The notes beneath the pieces were generated by a model, which saw only the letters and a program-made list of their open reading frames with translations, was not told the DNA's origin and ran no database searches. Shown here piece after piece: positions 38,754-50,395 of a DNA stretch of 64,000 bases. Position numbers and translations under genes: made by a program. The stretch covers positions 875,501 through 939,500 of the forward strand of contig NZ_LVYV01000001.1 of assembly GCF_001618955.1 (NCBI RefSeq). The letters are read 5' to 3'. The stretch is from Tardiphaga robiniae (GTDB taxonomy: Bacteria; Pseudomonadota; Alphaproteobacteria; Rhizobiales; Xanthobacteraceae). Every line of letters starts with the position of its first letter. Position 1 is the stretch's first letter.

Positions 38754-38981
38754 CTCAACCCTTCCATGACCATCTGATTTGGCTCAGAAGTCGCAGCGGC
38801 GTTGTTGCACTATTTCGCAGGGCTGCAAACGATTGTCGGTGTGGCGGCGTCTCTAGAAAGATTCTATAAGCCGGAACTTGATGCAGCACACAATCGACGT
38901 CTGCAAGCCATTCGGACTTCTCGTCGGCGGTGCTTCGGTACCTTAGCCGGGTATCGGTCAACTGAATTGGGACACCTTCAC

Positions 38982-41702
<2,721 letters not shown>

Positions 41703-41756
41703 CGCCCATACGTGGTGTGACGTAGTGCCTCACTGCGAAGTGAGTGGCTAGTGAAC

Positions 41757-41786
41757 AGAAGGCGGCCTATGAAAAGGTCGCCTTCT
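41757..41786 (+). terminator. hairpin after acnA, probable terminator
   Basis: A 12-bp stem with one G-T pair (AGAAGGCGGCCT / AGGTCGCCTTCT), loop ATGAAA, 55 bp after the stop, followed by GGCGTTT. The short T-run makes it a moderate candidate. Confidence 0.6.
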
Positions 41787-41870
41787 GGCGTTTGAGGGCA
41801 TGAACGTGTTAGCGACACCAATGTGCGACACCGTCTGTTATGTGTCCCACCTCGAGCGTAGCAAAACCTC

Positions 41871-42623
41871 ATGAAATCCTTTGGCGGCATATCGCAATGG
41901 ACTGGCGCTCTTGGCGTGTGCGCCGCCATTGCAGCGAGCGGTAGCGCGCTGGCCCAGCCCCGGGCCGTGGTGGAGCTCTTCACCTCGCAGGGTTGCTCGT
42001 CCTGCCCGCCTGCAGACAAGATCATCGGCGACCTCGCCAAAGACCCGTCCGTGATCGCGTTGAGTATGCCGATCGACTACTGGGATTACCTCGGCTGGAA
42101 GGATACGCTGGCCGACTCGCGTTTCAGCGCGCGGCAGAAGGCCTATTCACAGATGCGCGGCGATCGCGACGTCTACACGCCGCAAGTCGTCGTCAACGGC
42201 GCCACCCAAGTGATCGGTAGCGATGTCGATCGTATCCAGGGTGCGATCAGCGAAACCAAGAAAGGCACCGTGATGACGGTGCCGGTGTCGATGTCGATCT
42301 CCGGCAAACACGTGAACGTGTCCGTTGCTGCATCGACCAATGCGCCGGATACGGCGCATGGCGAAGTCTGGATCTGTTCCGTGTCGAAGGCCGTGCCGAT
42401 CACGGTCGGGCGCGGCGAGAATCGCGGCAAGCAACTGACCTACTACAATGTCGTCCGGAACTGGCTGAAGGTCGGCGACTGGACCGGCAACGCCGCCAAC
42501 TGGACGCTGCCGCTGGAGAACATCTCCAGGGATGGCGTCGATGCCGCCGTCGTTTATGTGCAAGACGGCACGCGCGACAAGCCCGGCGCGATGCGCGGCG
42601 CGGCCTATACGTCGCTGCAGTAA
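41871..42623 (+). CDS. exported DUF1223 thioredoxin-like protein
   Basis: 250 residues with a signal peptide (ALGVCAAIAASGSALAQ, to residue 29). The DUF1223 signature VVELFTSQGCSSCPPADKII gives a Cys42-x-x-Cys45 pair on a thioredoxin-like fold. The remaining features are LSMPIDYWDYLGWKDTLADS, the VYTPQVVVNGATQVIGSD cis-Pro segment, and a C-terminal beta domain (VNVSVAASTNAPDT, LTYYNVVRNWLKVGDW). Periplasmic oxidoreductase activity is suggested by the motif but untested. Single gene after acnA. Confidence 0.88.
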   Translation: MKSFGGISQWTGALGVCAAIAASGSALAQPRAVVELFTSQGCSSCPPADKIIGDLAKDPSVIALSMPIDYWDYLGWKDTLADSRFSARQKAYSQMRGDRDVYTPQVVVNGATQVIGSDVDRIQGAISETKKGTVMTVPVSMSISGKHVNVSVAASTNAPDTAHGEVWICSVSKAVPITVGRGENRGKQLTYYNVVRNWLKVGDWTGNAANWTLPLENISRDGVDAAVVYVQDGTRDKPGAMRGAAYTSLQ

Positions 42624-43059
42624 GTCTTCAGATTGATAACTTCGGTAGCTGCTGCGCTTATGCGTGGCATGCCTGCATCATTGTGAGTCCTCGGCGAAGA
42701 CTGGATTGCTTCGTCGCTTCGCCTATCGCAATGACGCTTGATGGTCTCGCAAAAGCATCCACCAAAAAGAAAAGGACCAACTTGCGTTGGCCCAGTGGGG
42801 ATTAACTTCCTGCGCAGGGTCCGATCCCAACGACCGCGGGGGGCTGGGGGCTGAGGAATCCGAGACCGGAAGAACCGGACCCGACGCAGTATCTTCTTGT
42901 CGCAATCCAGAAGGGCGTCCGATGGGCCAAAATTTGGCGGCAATAAGATTCACCTGACGTTCCCGTGACGGGAAATTTCTACCATCGGGCCTGCGGATCG
43001 ACCCTTGCAGATGACCGCGGTCGGCGCGATCATGTCGGCGGTATGACAGGAGGCGCTGC
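42624..43059. other. 436-bp gene-free region with a dispersed repeat
   Basis: No credible gene is seen here. A short repeat of the CTGGATTGCTTCG ... CGCAATGACGC type (42701-42736), frequent between genes in Bradyrhizobium-like genomes, lies near the left side. The middle is G-rich (42835-42850). The right end has AGGAGG (43048-43053), the ribosome binding site of the next gene. Confidence 0.5.
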
Positions 43060-43422
43060 ATGAATGTGATTCCGGGAGATACTGAGCCCACCGAGAATCG
43101 CGCGGCGACGGGCTCTGCCGCCGCCGCGCCCGTCGTCAGTTTCAATCGCCTTGAACTCAGTCGCATCCTCAACCTGTACGGCCGTATGGTCTCCGATGGC
43201 GAGTGGCGCGATTACGCCATCGACTTCCTGCGCGAGCGCGCGGTGTTCTCGGTGTTCCGCCGCTCATCGGAAGTGCCGCTGTATCGCATCGAGAAAGACC
43301 CGCGACTGGCGCGCAAACAGGGCATGTATAGCGTGATTTCGGCGAGCGGCATGATTCTGCGCCGCGGCCACGAACTCGACCGCGTGCTCCTGGTGATCGA
43401 TCGCAAGCTGGCAGTGGTCTGA
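43060..43422 (+). CDS. DUF2794 family protein
   Basis: 120 residues with a near-perfect AGGAGG ahead of the ATG. After a Glu/Ala-rich N-terminus of ~25 residues, the conserved core reads VSFNRLELSRILNLYGRMVS, DYAIDFLRERAVFSVFRRSS, YRIEKDPRLARKQGMYSVIS and HELDRVLLVIDRKLAVV. This is the alphaproteobacterial DUF2794 pattern. Cytoplasmic, function unknown. The gene stands alone. Confidence 0.85.
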   Translation: MNVIPGDTEPTENRAATGSAAAAPVVSFNRLELSRILNLYGRMVSDGEWRDYAIDFLRERAVFSVFRRSSEVPLYRIEKDPRLARKQGMYSVISASGMILRRGHELDRVLLVIDRKLAVV

Positions 43423-43502
43423 GCACCAGGCCGCGCTGAGCAGATCGGGTTCCGCCAGAAACATCATCGAACAAATCCGCCGGCGATTTTGCCCAGATTC
43501 AG

Positions 43503-44441
43503 GTGCATCTTGCCTTCATCACTTCCGATGAAAGCATTGCCTTGACTGACTCGTCAGACCGTTTCGCATTGTCACACCGCGCAGCCGTCGCCGGCCTGTT
43601 CGCCGCTCCAGCACTGTCTCTGCGCGACGCCGCTGCGCGCACGGGTGAAAATCCCACGCCCCGCACCGCGTTCTCCTGCATCGCAACGCCGCAGGCCGTC
43701 GACGGACCGTATTACTTCGACGCCAAAATGCTGCGCGCCGATATCACCGAAAATCATCCCGGCGCGCCGCTGCAGATTCGCTTCGTGGTGATGGATGTCG
43801 CGACCTGCCAGCCGCTTGCCGGTGCCCGTGTCGATATCTGGCATGCCCGTGCCGATGGGCTGTATTCCGGTTACAACGGGCAAGGCGACGATCATGCGAT
43901 CGATACGTCGGGCGGCACTTTCATGCGCGGCACGCAGACTTCTGATTCGCAAGGCGAGGTCCGGTTCCGGACAGTGTATCCCGGCTGGTACGAAGGCCGC
44001 ACCACGCATATCCACTTCAAGGTCTTCACGAACGAAAAAAATGTGCTGACCGGGCAGATGTATTTCCCGGATGCGCTGAGCCAGTATCTTTATGCCAACG
44101 TCAACGCCTATGCCCGCAAGGGTCGCCGCGACACGTTCAATGCCGATGACGGCCTGGCGCTGATGGACAAGACCCATGGCGGCTTCTGCGACATCGGGGA
44201 AAAAGCCGATCACTATCTGGCGACGCTGATTCTCGGCGTCGACCGCGCAGCTCCCGTGCTGGCCAATCGCTTCGGTCTGCCCGATATGCCGCCGGGTGCA
44301 CCTCCGTCCGGACGCCCGCCCGGACCGCCGCCATTCGGCATGGGACCGCCACCAGGATTGATGCCGGGCATGCGACCGCACCACCAGACCGTGACAGCCA
44401 TTGTGCCCGGCGTCGCACCCAAGGATCAGAAAAACGGCTAG
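43503..44441 (+). CDS. intradiol ring-cleavage dioxygenase-like protein with Pro-rich tail, GTG start
   Basis: 312 residues if translation starts at GTG 43503; a TTG at 43542 is an alternative and no ATG fits. The intradiol dioxygenase core spans about 55-215: CIATPQAVDGPYYFDAKMLR, then FVVMDVATCQPLAGARVDIW, HARADGLYSGYNGQGDDHAI, and the Fe-ligand region GWYEGRTTHIHFKVFTNEKN. The Tyr and His-x-His ligands look conserved. The C-terminal ~50 residues are extraordinarily Pro/Gly/Met-rich (PPGAPPSGRPPGPPPFGMGP). This is a catechol-like dioxygenase fold, but the real substrate of these secreted-type relatives is not established. Confidence 0.8.
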   Translation: MHLAFITSDESIALTDSSDRFALSHRAAVAGLFAAPALSLRDAAARTGENPTPRTAFSCIATPQAVDGPYYFDAKMLRADITENHPGAPLQIRFVVMDVATCQPLAGARVDIWHARADGLYSGYNGQGDDHAIDTSGGTFMRGTQTSDSQGEVRFRTVYPGWYEGRTTHIHFKVFTNEKNVLTGQMYFPDALSQYLYANVNAYARKGRRDTFNADDGLALMDKTHGGFCDIGEKADHYLATLILGVDRAAPVLANRFGLPDMPPGAPPSGRPPGPPPFGMGPPPGLMPGMRPHHQTVTAIVPGVAPKDQKNG

Positions 44442-44962
44442 GGCAGCGTGCGGGCGCCGTCGCCAAGTGCGAGCTGCATCGAGACGGTGTCGAGCCAGCG
44501 GTCGAACTTGAAACCGACGTCGGGATGCACGCCGATCATCTGGAAGCCAGCTTTGCGGTGAACCGCGATGGAGCCGGCATTGGCGCTGTCGCCGATCACG
44601 GCGACCATCTGGCGGTAGCCGCGGCTCTCGCATTCGGCGATCAGCCCCGCCAGAAGTTTGCCGCCAACGCCTCGCCGTTGGGCTTTCGGATCGAGATAAA
44701 TCGAATTCTCGACGGTAAAGCGATAGGCCGGTCGCGGGCGATGTGCGCTGGCATAGGCATAGCCGACAACCCGGCCTTCCAGCACAGCCACGAGATACGG
44801 ATAGCCCCCGCTCACCAGCGCCTCGAAACGCCGCGTCATCTCGGCCAAATCTGGCGGGATCAGTTCGAACGTGGCCGTGCCGAACTGTACCGCCTCGTCA
44901 TAGATCGCGGTGATCGCGGGCAGATCCGTCGCGACTGCGGGCCTGATTTCAATATCGGACAT
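44438..44962 (-). CDS. GNAT N-acetyltransferase (phosphinothricin acetyltransferase-like)
   Basis: 174 residues. The N-terminus IRPAVATDLPAITAIYDEAV, the acetyl-CoA motif DPKAQRRGVGGKLLAGLIAE near 92-111, and VIGDSANAGSIAVHRKAGF are the phosphinothricin N-acetyltransferase (Pat/YncA) pattern. VGYAYASAHRPRPAYRFTVE is also characteristic. It acylates a small amine or amino-acid-like compound; the specificity is unknown. Convergent with the dioxygenase gene with a 4-bp overlap of their ends. Confidence 0.85.
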   Translation of the reverse strand: MSDIEIRPAVATDLPAITAIYDEAVQFGTATFELIPPDLAEMTRRFEALVSGGYPYLVAVLEGRVVGYAYASAHRPRPAYRFTVENSIYLDPKAQRRGVGGKLLAGLIAECESRGYRQMVAVIGDSANAGSIAVHRKAGFQMIGVHPDVGFKFDRWLDTVSMQLALGDGARTLP

Positions 44963-44997
44963 GGCGCTGAGACTATTTTTGCTCCACCCAAAAGAAA

Positions 44998-45021
44998 AGC
45001 CCCGGCCTTTCGGCCAGGGCT
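44998..45021 (-). terminator. intrinsic terminator of the Bax-inhibitor-1 gene
   Basis: A 10-bp stem with one mismatch (AGCCCCGGCC / GGCCAGGGCT), loop TTTC. On the minus strand it is followed by TTTTCTTTTGG and lies 25 bp past the stop at 45046. Confidence 0.75.
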
Positions 45022-45045
45022 AAGATCTTCCTGATGTCCCGTAGC

Positions 45046-45834
45046 TTACTCTTTCTGTCCGAGCAGCTGCAGCAGCAGCGTGAACAGGTTGATAAAGTTC
45101 AGGTAGAGCGACAGGGCACCGGTGATCGCCGCGCGCTCGGCGATATCGCCACCCTGCGAGGCGTAACCGTAGATGTAGTCGTTCTTCAGGCGCTGGGTGT
45201 CGTAGGCGGTGAGGCCCGCGAAGATCAGCACGCCGACAACCGACACGATGAACTGCAGCATCGACGACGCGACGAAGATGTTCACGACGCTCGCGATGAT
45301 GATGCCGAACAGGCCCATCAGCAGGAACGAGCCCATGCCCGTCATGTCACGCTTGGTGGTGTAGCCGTAGAGGCTCAGCGCACCGAACGAGGCCGCGGTG
45401 ATGAAGAACACCCGCGTGATCGACGTGTGCGTGTACACCAGGAAGATCGACGACAGCGAGATGCCCATCAGAGCCGCGAAGGCCCAGAACATCAACTGCG
45501 CGGTAGCCGGCTTCAGCCGGTTGATACCGAACGAGATGGCGAACACCATGACCAGCGGCGCCAGGATGAACACCCACTTCAGCGGGCTCACGAACATCGC
45601 GTAGCCGAACGGCGTCAGGTAGGAGCTGCCGATCCGGGCAGCAGCGCCCGACGGGTCGGTGGTGACAGCCGCCATGTACACGCCGAGAGCAGCCAGGCCG
45701 GTGATGGCCAGACCGATCGTCATGTAGTTGTAGATGCGCAGCATGTAGGAGCGCAGTCCGGCGTCTACGGCAGCGGCATCGCGCGCGCCGGCCCGGCCGA
45801 AGGGGGAAGCATAGTTGCGGTCTAGATCCGACAT
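45046..45834 (-). CDS. Bax inhibitor-1 / YccA family membrane protein
   Basis: 262 residues and about seven membrane helices. The family pattern includes LRIYNYMTIGLAITGLAALG, the acidic-pore-like INRLKPATAQLMFWAFAALM, and the C-terminal AGLTAYDTQRLKNDYIYGYA with ITGALSLYLNFINLFTLLLQ. Bacterial members (YccA/YbhL) interact with FtsH or act as pH-sensitive calcium leak channels. The gene is alone and has its own terminator. Confidence 0.92.
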   Translation of the reverse strand: MSDLDRNYASPFGRAGARDAAAVDAGLRSYMLRIYNYMTIGLAITGLAALGVYMAAVTTDPSGAAARIGSSYLTPFGYAMFVSPLKWVFILAPLVMVFAISFGINRLKPATAQLMFWAFAALMGISLSSIFLVYTHTSITRVFFITAASFGALSLYGYTTKRDMTGMGSFLLMGLFGIIIASVVNIFVASSMLQFIVSVVGVLIFAGLTAYDTQRLKNDYIYGYASQGGDIAERAAITGALSLYLNFINLFTLLLQLLGQKE

Positions 45835-46146
45835 GGTCGAAACCTCGATGTTGTCCGGCTGATCGCAAAGGGTTCGCGTCGCCGGTTCGAATTGTATCCC
45901 AGATATCTGCGCTTCCTGACACTAAACTCGATTTCATAAAAAATCGATGTCATCTGCGCTCGATGTCTGACCCATAGGGTATGTGGTAAACTAACACATT
46001 CGCTGCAAGCTTCCACGCGTGGCGGAATGTCGCTCCAATTTGTATTCAGGCATCCTGGTAAACTTTCAGCCTGACGCAAGCTTGGCGGTTTCGCAGCCTT
46101 TTTGCACGAATCAGCCAGCGCTTGGGCCGCTTCGTGTCAAAACAGG
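45835..46146. other. 312-bp gene-free region
   Basis: Lies between the Bax-inhibitor gene start and the end of the ABC permease gene. Short frames on either strand have no ribosome site or family likeness. It contains the promoter of the Bax-inhibitor gene and an ATGTG ... CACAT inverted pair near 45980-46000. Confidence 0.4.
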
Positions 46147-48717
46147 TCACAAATTCCGCAATACGGTGGCAGGTTTCTGATTCAGGGCTACCAGCGTACC
46201 CGCCAGACCCAGGCCCACTGTGACAATTAGCGCCGCCAGCACAACGCCTGCAGCGCTGCCAGCCTGCCAGACAAAGCTCAGCGTCATCAAACGCGTGACG
46301 ATCAGCCACGCCGCCACTGAGCCGGCGATGACACCGAAGACCGCCGTCGCCAGGCCAATCATCAGATATTCGAGGGCATAGGCGCCGAGCAGCCGCGCGC
46401 GCGTGGCACCGAGAGTCTTGAGGATCACAGCGTCATACACGCGATGCCGGTGGCCAGCGGCCAGCGCGCCACCCAGCACGAGAATGGCCGACAGCAACGT
46501 CACAGCGCTGGTGCCGCGGATCGCCAGCACGAGGTTTGTGACAACCGATCCCACGGTGTCGAGCGCTTCCCGGACCCGCACAGTGGTGATCATCGGGAAC
46601 GCGTCGGCCACCGCCTTGACCAGACCGGCATCCTGGGACGGATCGGACTTCGGTTCGGTCAGCGTGGCGATATGGGTATGCGGCGCGCCGCGGAAGGTAT
46701 TGGGCGAGAACACCAGCACGAAATTGATACCGAGGCTCTGCCAGTCGACGGACCGCATATTGCCGATCCTGGCGGTGATATCGCGGCCCAGCACGTTGAC
46801 GGTGACCTCGTCGCCGAGCTTGAGCCCGAGCCCGTCGGCCAGCTTCTTCTCGAACGACACCAGTGGCGGCCCGCTATAGTCGGGCGCCCACCATTTGCCC
46901 TCGACCAGCTTGGAGCCGCGCGGAACCTCGTTGGTGTAACTGAGGCCGCGGTCGCTCTGCAGCACCCATTCGGCATCGGATGACGGTTTGAGGTCTTCTG
47001 CCTTGACGCCGCGTGCGGCGACGATCCGACCGCGCAGCATCGGCACATCCTCGACGGTCGACTGCGGCTGCTTCTCCTTGAGAAACGCGCTGAAGCGGTC
47101 GGCATCGGTTGAGGGAATGTCGATGAAATAGAACGACGGCGCCTTTTCCGGCAGTGCCGCCATGAATTGCCGGCGTAGATTGCCGTCGATTTGGGTGACG
47201 GTCACCAGCACCGTCAGGCCAAGCCCGAGCGACATCACCACCGACGGTGTCAGCGCGCCTGGCCGGTAGATATTGGCAATGGCCAGCCGCAGCATGGTCA
47301 TGCTCGGCCGCGGTAATTTGCGCGCAAAAGCCATCAATGCACCGGCGATACCGCGCAGCAGGGCGAATACCACCATCGAGGACACCACGAACACGGCAGC
47401 AACCCGCTTGTCGTAAGCGAGACCGACCACGACTGCGATCAGCAGCCCAACCACGAGTGCCATCCAGAGCATGTAGCGCAGCTTCGGCCGGTGCGATTCC
47501 GTCAGTGCCGCATCACGAAACAGCGCCGCGACCGGCACGTCGTGTACGCGCGCCAAGGGCCACAGCCCAAAAGCCAGCGCCGTCAGCAGCCCGTACAGCA
47601 ACGACAGCGCCAGTTCGCCGAGATGAAGCGCCGGTACCACCGGCAGCGGCAGCAGCTTGCCGAACAGGCCCACAATAGCGAACGGCAGGGACGCACCGAC
47701 CACCATGCCGATCAGCGAGCCGATCACCGCCAGCACCAGCACCTGGGTGAGGTAGATAGCGAATACGTCACGGCCGGTGGCGCCAAGCGCTTTCAACGAC
47801 GCGATGACATCGCGGCGGCGATCGATATGGCTCTTCACGGCATTGGCGACGCCGACGCCGCCGACCAGCAGGGACGCGAGGCCGACCAACGTCAGGAACT
47901 GGGTGAAGCGCGTGATGGTGCGCTCGAGCTGCGGCGACGCGTTGTCGCGCGAACGGATTTCCCAGCCGGCTTGCGGCAATTGGGCCCGCGCATCGTCGGC
48001 GAGCGCCTTGGCAGCGCGATCGCCGGAAACGGCGTCCGGCAGGCGAACACGATAGATCCAGCGCACTAGGCTGCCCGGCTGCAGAAGCCGCGTGGCGCGC
48101 AGGGCATCCTCGTTGGCGAGGAAACGCGGCGCGAAACCGACACCGCCGGCGAGCTTGTCAGGCTCCGCTGAAATTTCGCTGCGAATTTGGAACGTCGCAT
48201 TACCGACCGTGAGGCGGTCACCGACCTTGAGGCCTAGCCGGGCCATCAACGTCGTATCCGTCGCGGCGCCATAGGCGCCGTCACGTTCGGCAAGCAGATC
48301 GCTCATCGGCATGTCCGGCGCCAGGGTCGCCTTGCCGAGCAAGGGATAGCTACCATCGACGGCCTTGATCTCAACAAGCGCAAGATTGCCGTCCGGCGCA
48401 CGCGCCATGCCGCGCAGCGTTGCGGCAACCGATACTGCACCGCGTGCGCGCAAGAAGGCGAGTTCTTCCGGCTTGGCCTCACGCTGCATCAGCGAGAATG
48501 CCACGTCGCCGCCGAGCAGCGTACGGCCTTCGCGCGCCACGCCCTCGCCGAGACTTGCCGCGACCGAGCCGACGCCGGCGATGGCCATGACGCCCAGCGC
48601 GATGCAGGCGATGAAAACGTAAAAGCCGCGCAAGCCGCTGCGCATCTCGCGGAAAGCGTAACGCAACGCCAGCGACGGGCCTCGGCTGTTAGGAATGGTC
48701 TCGGTGATGGTGGTCAT
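46147..48717 (-). CDS. large ABC transporter permease, YbbP/FtsX-like
   Basis: 856 residues from ATG 48717 (protein start MTTITETIPNSRGPSLALRY), 4 bp after the ATPase gene. The first helix segment (LRGFYVFIACIALGVMAIAG), a long extracytoplasmic domain and two FtsX permease domains (about 265-390 with SLLVGGVGVANAVKSHIDRR, and 720-856 with VTLLSAILVLGGALAAGHRH) match the YbbP family. With the YbbA-like ATPase it forms a MacB-type mechanotransmission machine that may move lipids or peptides to the outside. The adjacent esterase gene fits an envelope-lipid role (inference). Confidence 0.9.
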   Translation of the reverse strand: MTTITETIPNSRGPSLALRYAFREMRSGLRGFYVFIACIALGVMAIAGVGSVAASLGEGVAREGRTLLGGDVAFSLMQREAKPEELAFLRARGAVSVAATLRGMARAPDGNLALVEIKAVDGSYPLLGKATLAPDMPMSDLLAERDGAYGAATDTTLMARLGLKVGDRLTVGNATFQIRSEISAEPDKLAGGVGFAPRFLANEDALRATRLLQPGSLVRWIYRVRLPDAVSGDRAAKALADDARAQLPQAGWEIRSRDNASPQLERTITRFTQFLTLVGLASLLVGGVGVANAVKSHIDRRRDVIASLKALGATGRDVFAIYLTQVLVLAVIGSLIGMVVGASLPFAIVGLFGKLLPLPVVPALHLGELALSLLYGLLTALAFGLWPLARVHDVPVAALFRDAALTESHRPKLRYMLWMALVVGLLIAVVVGLAYDKRVAAVFVVSSMVVFALLRGIAGALMAFARKLPRPSMTMLRLAIANIYRPGALTPSVVMSLGLGLTVLVTVTQIDGNLRRQFMAALPEKAPSFYFIDIPSTDADRFSAFLKEKQPQSTVEDVPMLRGRIVAARGVKAEDLKPSSDAEWVLQSDRGLSYTNEVPRGSKLVEGKWWAPDYSGPPLVSFEKKLADGLGLKLGDEVTVNVLGRDITARIGNMRSVDWQSLGINFVLVFSPNTFRGAPHTHIATLTEPKSDPSQDAGLVKAVADAFPMITTVRVREALDTVGSVVTNLVLAIRGTSAVTLLSAILVLGGALAAGHRHRVYDAVILKTLGATRARLLGAYALEYLMIGLATAVFGVIAGSVAAWLIVTRLMTLSFVWQAGSAAGVVLAALIVTVGLGLAGTLVALNQKPATVLRNL

Positions 48718-48721
48718 CGGA

Positions 48722-49462
48722 TCAGGCCGTCTCGACCCAGTTGCGCTCGGTGGCGGGACCATCGATCCGGCCGGAACGCAATCGCACCACGCGGTCGCAT
48801 CGCTGCGCCAGCGTATTGTCGTGGGTCACCAGCACCAGCGTCATGCCGCGCTGGGCGTGCTGCGCGAACAGGAGATCGACGATCTGGCCGCCGGTGGATT
48901 CGTCGAGATTGCCGGTCGGCTCGTCGGCGACCAGGATCGCGGGATCCGGCGCCAATGCGCGCGCCAGCGCGACGCGCTGCTGTTCGCCACCAGAAAGCTG
49001 GGTCGGATAGTGATGCAGACGGGCGCCGAGACCGACCGCTTCCAGCTCGCGCGCCGCACGGCCGGCCGGATCGGGATGACCCGCCAGCTCCAGCGGTACC
49101 GCGACATTCTCCAGCGCCGTCATGGTCGGGATCAGGTGAAAGGACTGGAAGACGATACCGACATGACGGCCACGAAACCGCGCCAATCCGTCCTCATCGA
49201 GATCATTGAAAGAGGTGCCGTTGACCACCACCTGACCAGAGTCAGGACGCTCCAGCCCCGCCATCACCATCAGCAGCGTGGACTTGCCGGAGCCCGACGG
49301 GCCGATCAGCCCGATCGCTTCCCCCGATCCGACGCGCAGGCTGATATCCTTGAGGATGTGCACGCGCGCGGCACCGGTGCCGAGCGAGAGGTTGATGTTC
49401 GAGATTGAAATGGTGTCCGGCGAAACGCCGGCCGATGATGAGGCTTCAATGAAAGTATCCAT
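48722..49462 (-). CDS. ABC transporter ATP-binding protein, YbbA/LolD-like
   Basis: 246 residues from ATG 49462 (protein start MDTFIEASSSAGVSPDTISI); the longer frame to 49609 runs antisense to the esterase gene. Walker A GLIGPSGSGKSTLLMVMAG, signature QLSGGEQQRVALARALA, Walker B AILVADEPTGNLDEST, and the H-loop in VLVTHDN. Sequence and context are of the MacB/LolD/YbbA group. The start codon overlaps the divergent esterase start. Confidence 0.9.
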   Translation of the reverse strand: MDTFIEASSSAGVSPDTISISNINLSLGTGAARVHILKDISLRVGSGEAIGLIGPSGSGKSTLLMVMAGLERPDSGQVVVNGTSFNDLDEDGLARFRGRHVGIVFQSFHLIPTMTALENVAVPLELAGHPDPAGRAARELEAVGLGARLHHYPTQLSGGEQQRVALARALAPDPAILVADEPTGNLDESTGGQIVDLLFAQHAQRGMTLVLVTHDNTLAQRCDRVVRLRSGRIDGPATERNWVETA

Positions 49463-50168
49463 GCGAGCTTCATATGGCACTTCGTTTGCGGCGGTCGAGG
49501 GGCTGCTGCGCACGTTTATGTGGCTTCTCGCGACAGGTCTGATGGTCACACTCCCGATCCCCACCGCCACGGCACAGACGGCTGCCGCCGGCGCGGCCAA
49601 ACCAGTCAAACTGGTGGTGCTGGGCGATTCCCTGAGCGCCGGTTACGGGCTGCCCGCCGCGGCCGCGTTTCCGGTCCGGCTACAAAAGGCCCTGAAGGAC
49701 AAGGGGATAGAGGTCGAGATGATCAATGCCGGCGTGTCCGGGGATACCACCTCGGGTGGCCTCGGCCGGCTCGACTGGTCGATCCCAGAGGGAACGCAGG
49801 GCGTGATCGTCGAACTCGGCGCCAACGACGCGCTGCGCGGCACTGATCCGAAGGTCCCGCGTGCGGCACTCACCGAGATATTGACGCGGCTGAAGGCCCG
49901 CAACATCGCCGTGCTTCTCTGCGGCATGGTGGCACCGCCGAACTACGGCGCCGACTATGCGGAAAAGTTCAATTCGATCTATCCGGATCTCGCCAAGCAA
50001 TTTGGCGTGCCGCTCTATTCGTTCTTTCTCGAAGGCGTCGCCGGTGACAGTAAGCTCAACCAGGCCGACGCGATGCATCCGACAGCAGAGGGCGTGGACA
50101 TCGTCGTGAAAAACATCCTGCCCAGCGTCGAGGCATTTGTCGGCACGATCGCTGGGCAACGCAGTTGA
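49461..50168 (+). CDS. exported SGNH arylesterase/thioesterase (TesA-like)
   Basis: 235 residues if started at ATG 49461; an ATG four codons earlier (49449) has a better GAGG site, and both give a signal peptide ending near TATAQ. Block I VVLGDSLSAGYGLPAA with the Ser57 nucleophile, block III ELGANDALRGTDPKV, and the Asp-His pair in DAMHPTAEG match E. coli TesA. Periplasmic hydrolase of acyl esters or thioesters. Divergent from the ybbA-ybbP-like pair, the order known for tesA-ybbA-ybbP in E. coli. Confidence 0.88.
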   Translation: MRASYGTSFAAVEGLLRTFMWLLATGLMVTLPIPTATAQTAAAGAAKPVKLVVLGDSLSAGYGLPAAAAFPVRLQKALKDKGIEVEMINAGVSGDTTSGGLGRLDWSIPEGTQGVIVELGANDALRGTDPKVPRAALTEILTRLKARNIAVLLCGMVAPPNYGADYAEKFNSIYPDLAKQFGVPLYSFFLEGVAGDSKLNQADAMHPTAEGVDIVVKNILPSVEAFVGTIAGQRS

Positions 50169-50395
50169 GAAACAGGCAGCCTCAACCTTAATGACGGTTT
50201 TTCACGGAACCTTCATGCACCGGGCGCGGCATCTGCTTCGCAGAGTCACAGAAGTCGGGTAAAAAAAGACATCGGTGATTCGTCACCGGCTCGTTTGTTC
50301 GGGCATGATTTTCGCCGAGGGGTGCGGGCGTGCGTAAGCACACCGTAGTCAGCACCTTTCGGCGAAAATCGCGCCCCGGCAAAGAGGAGCTGACT

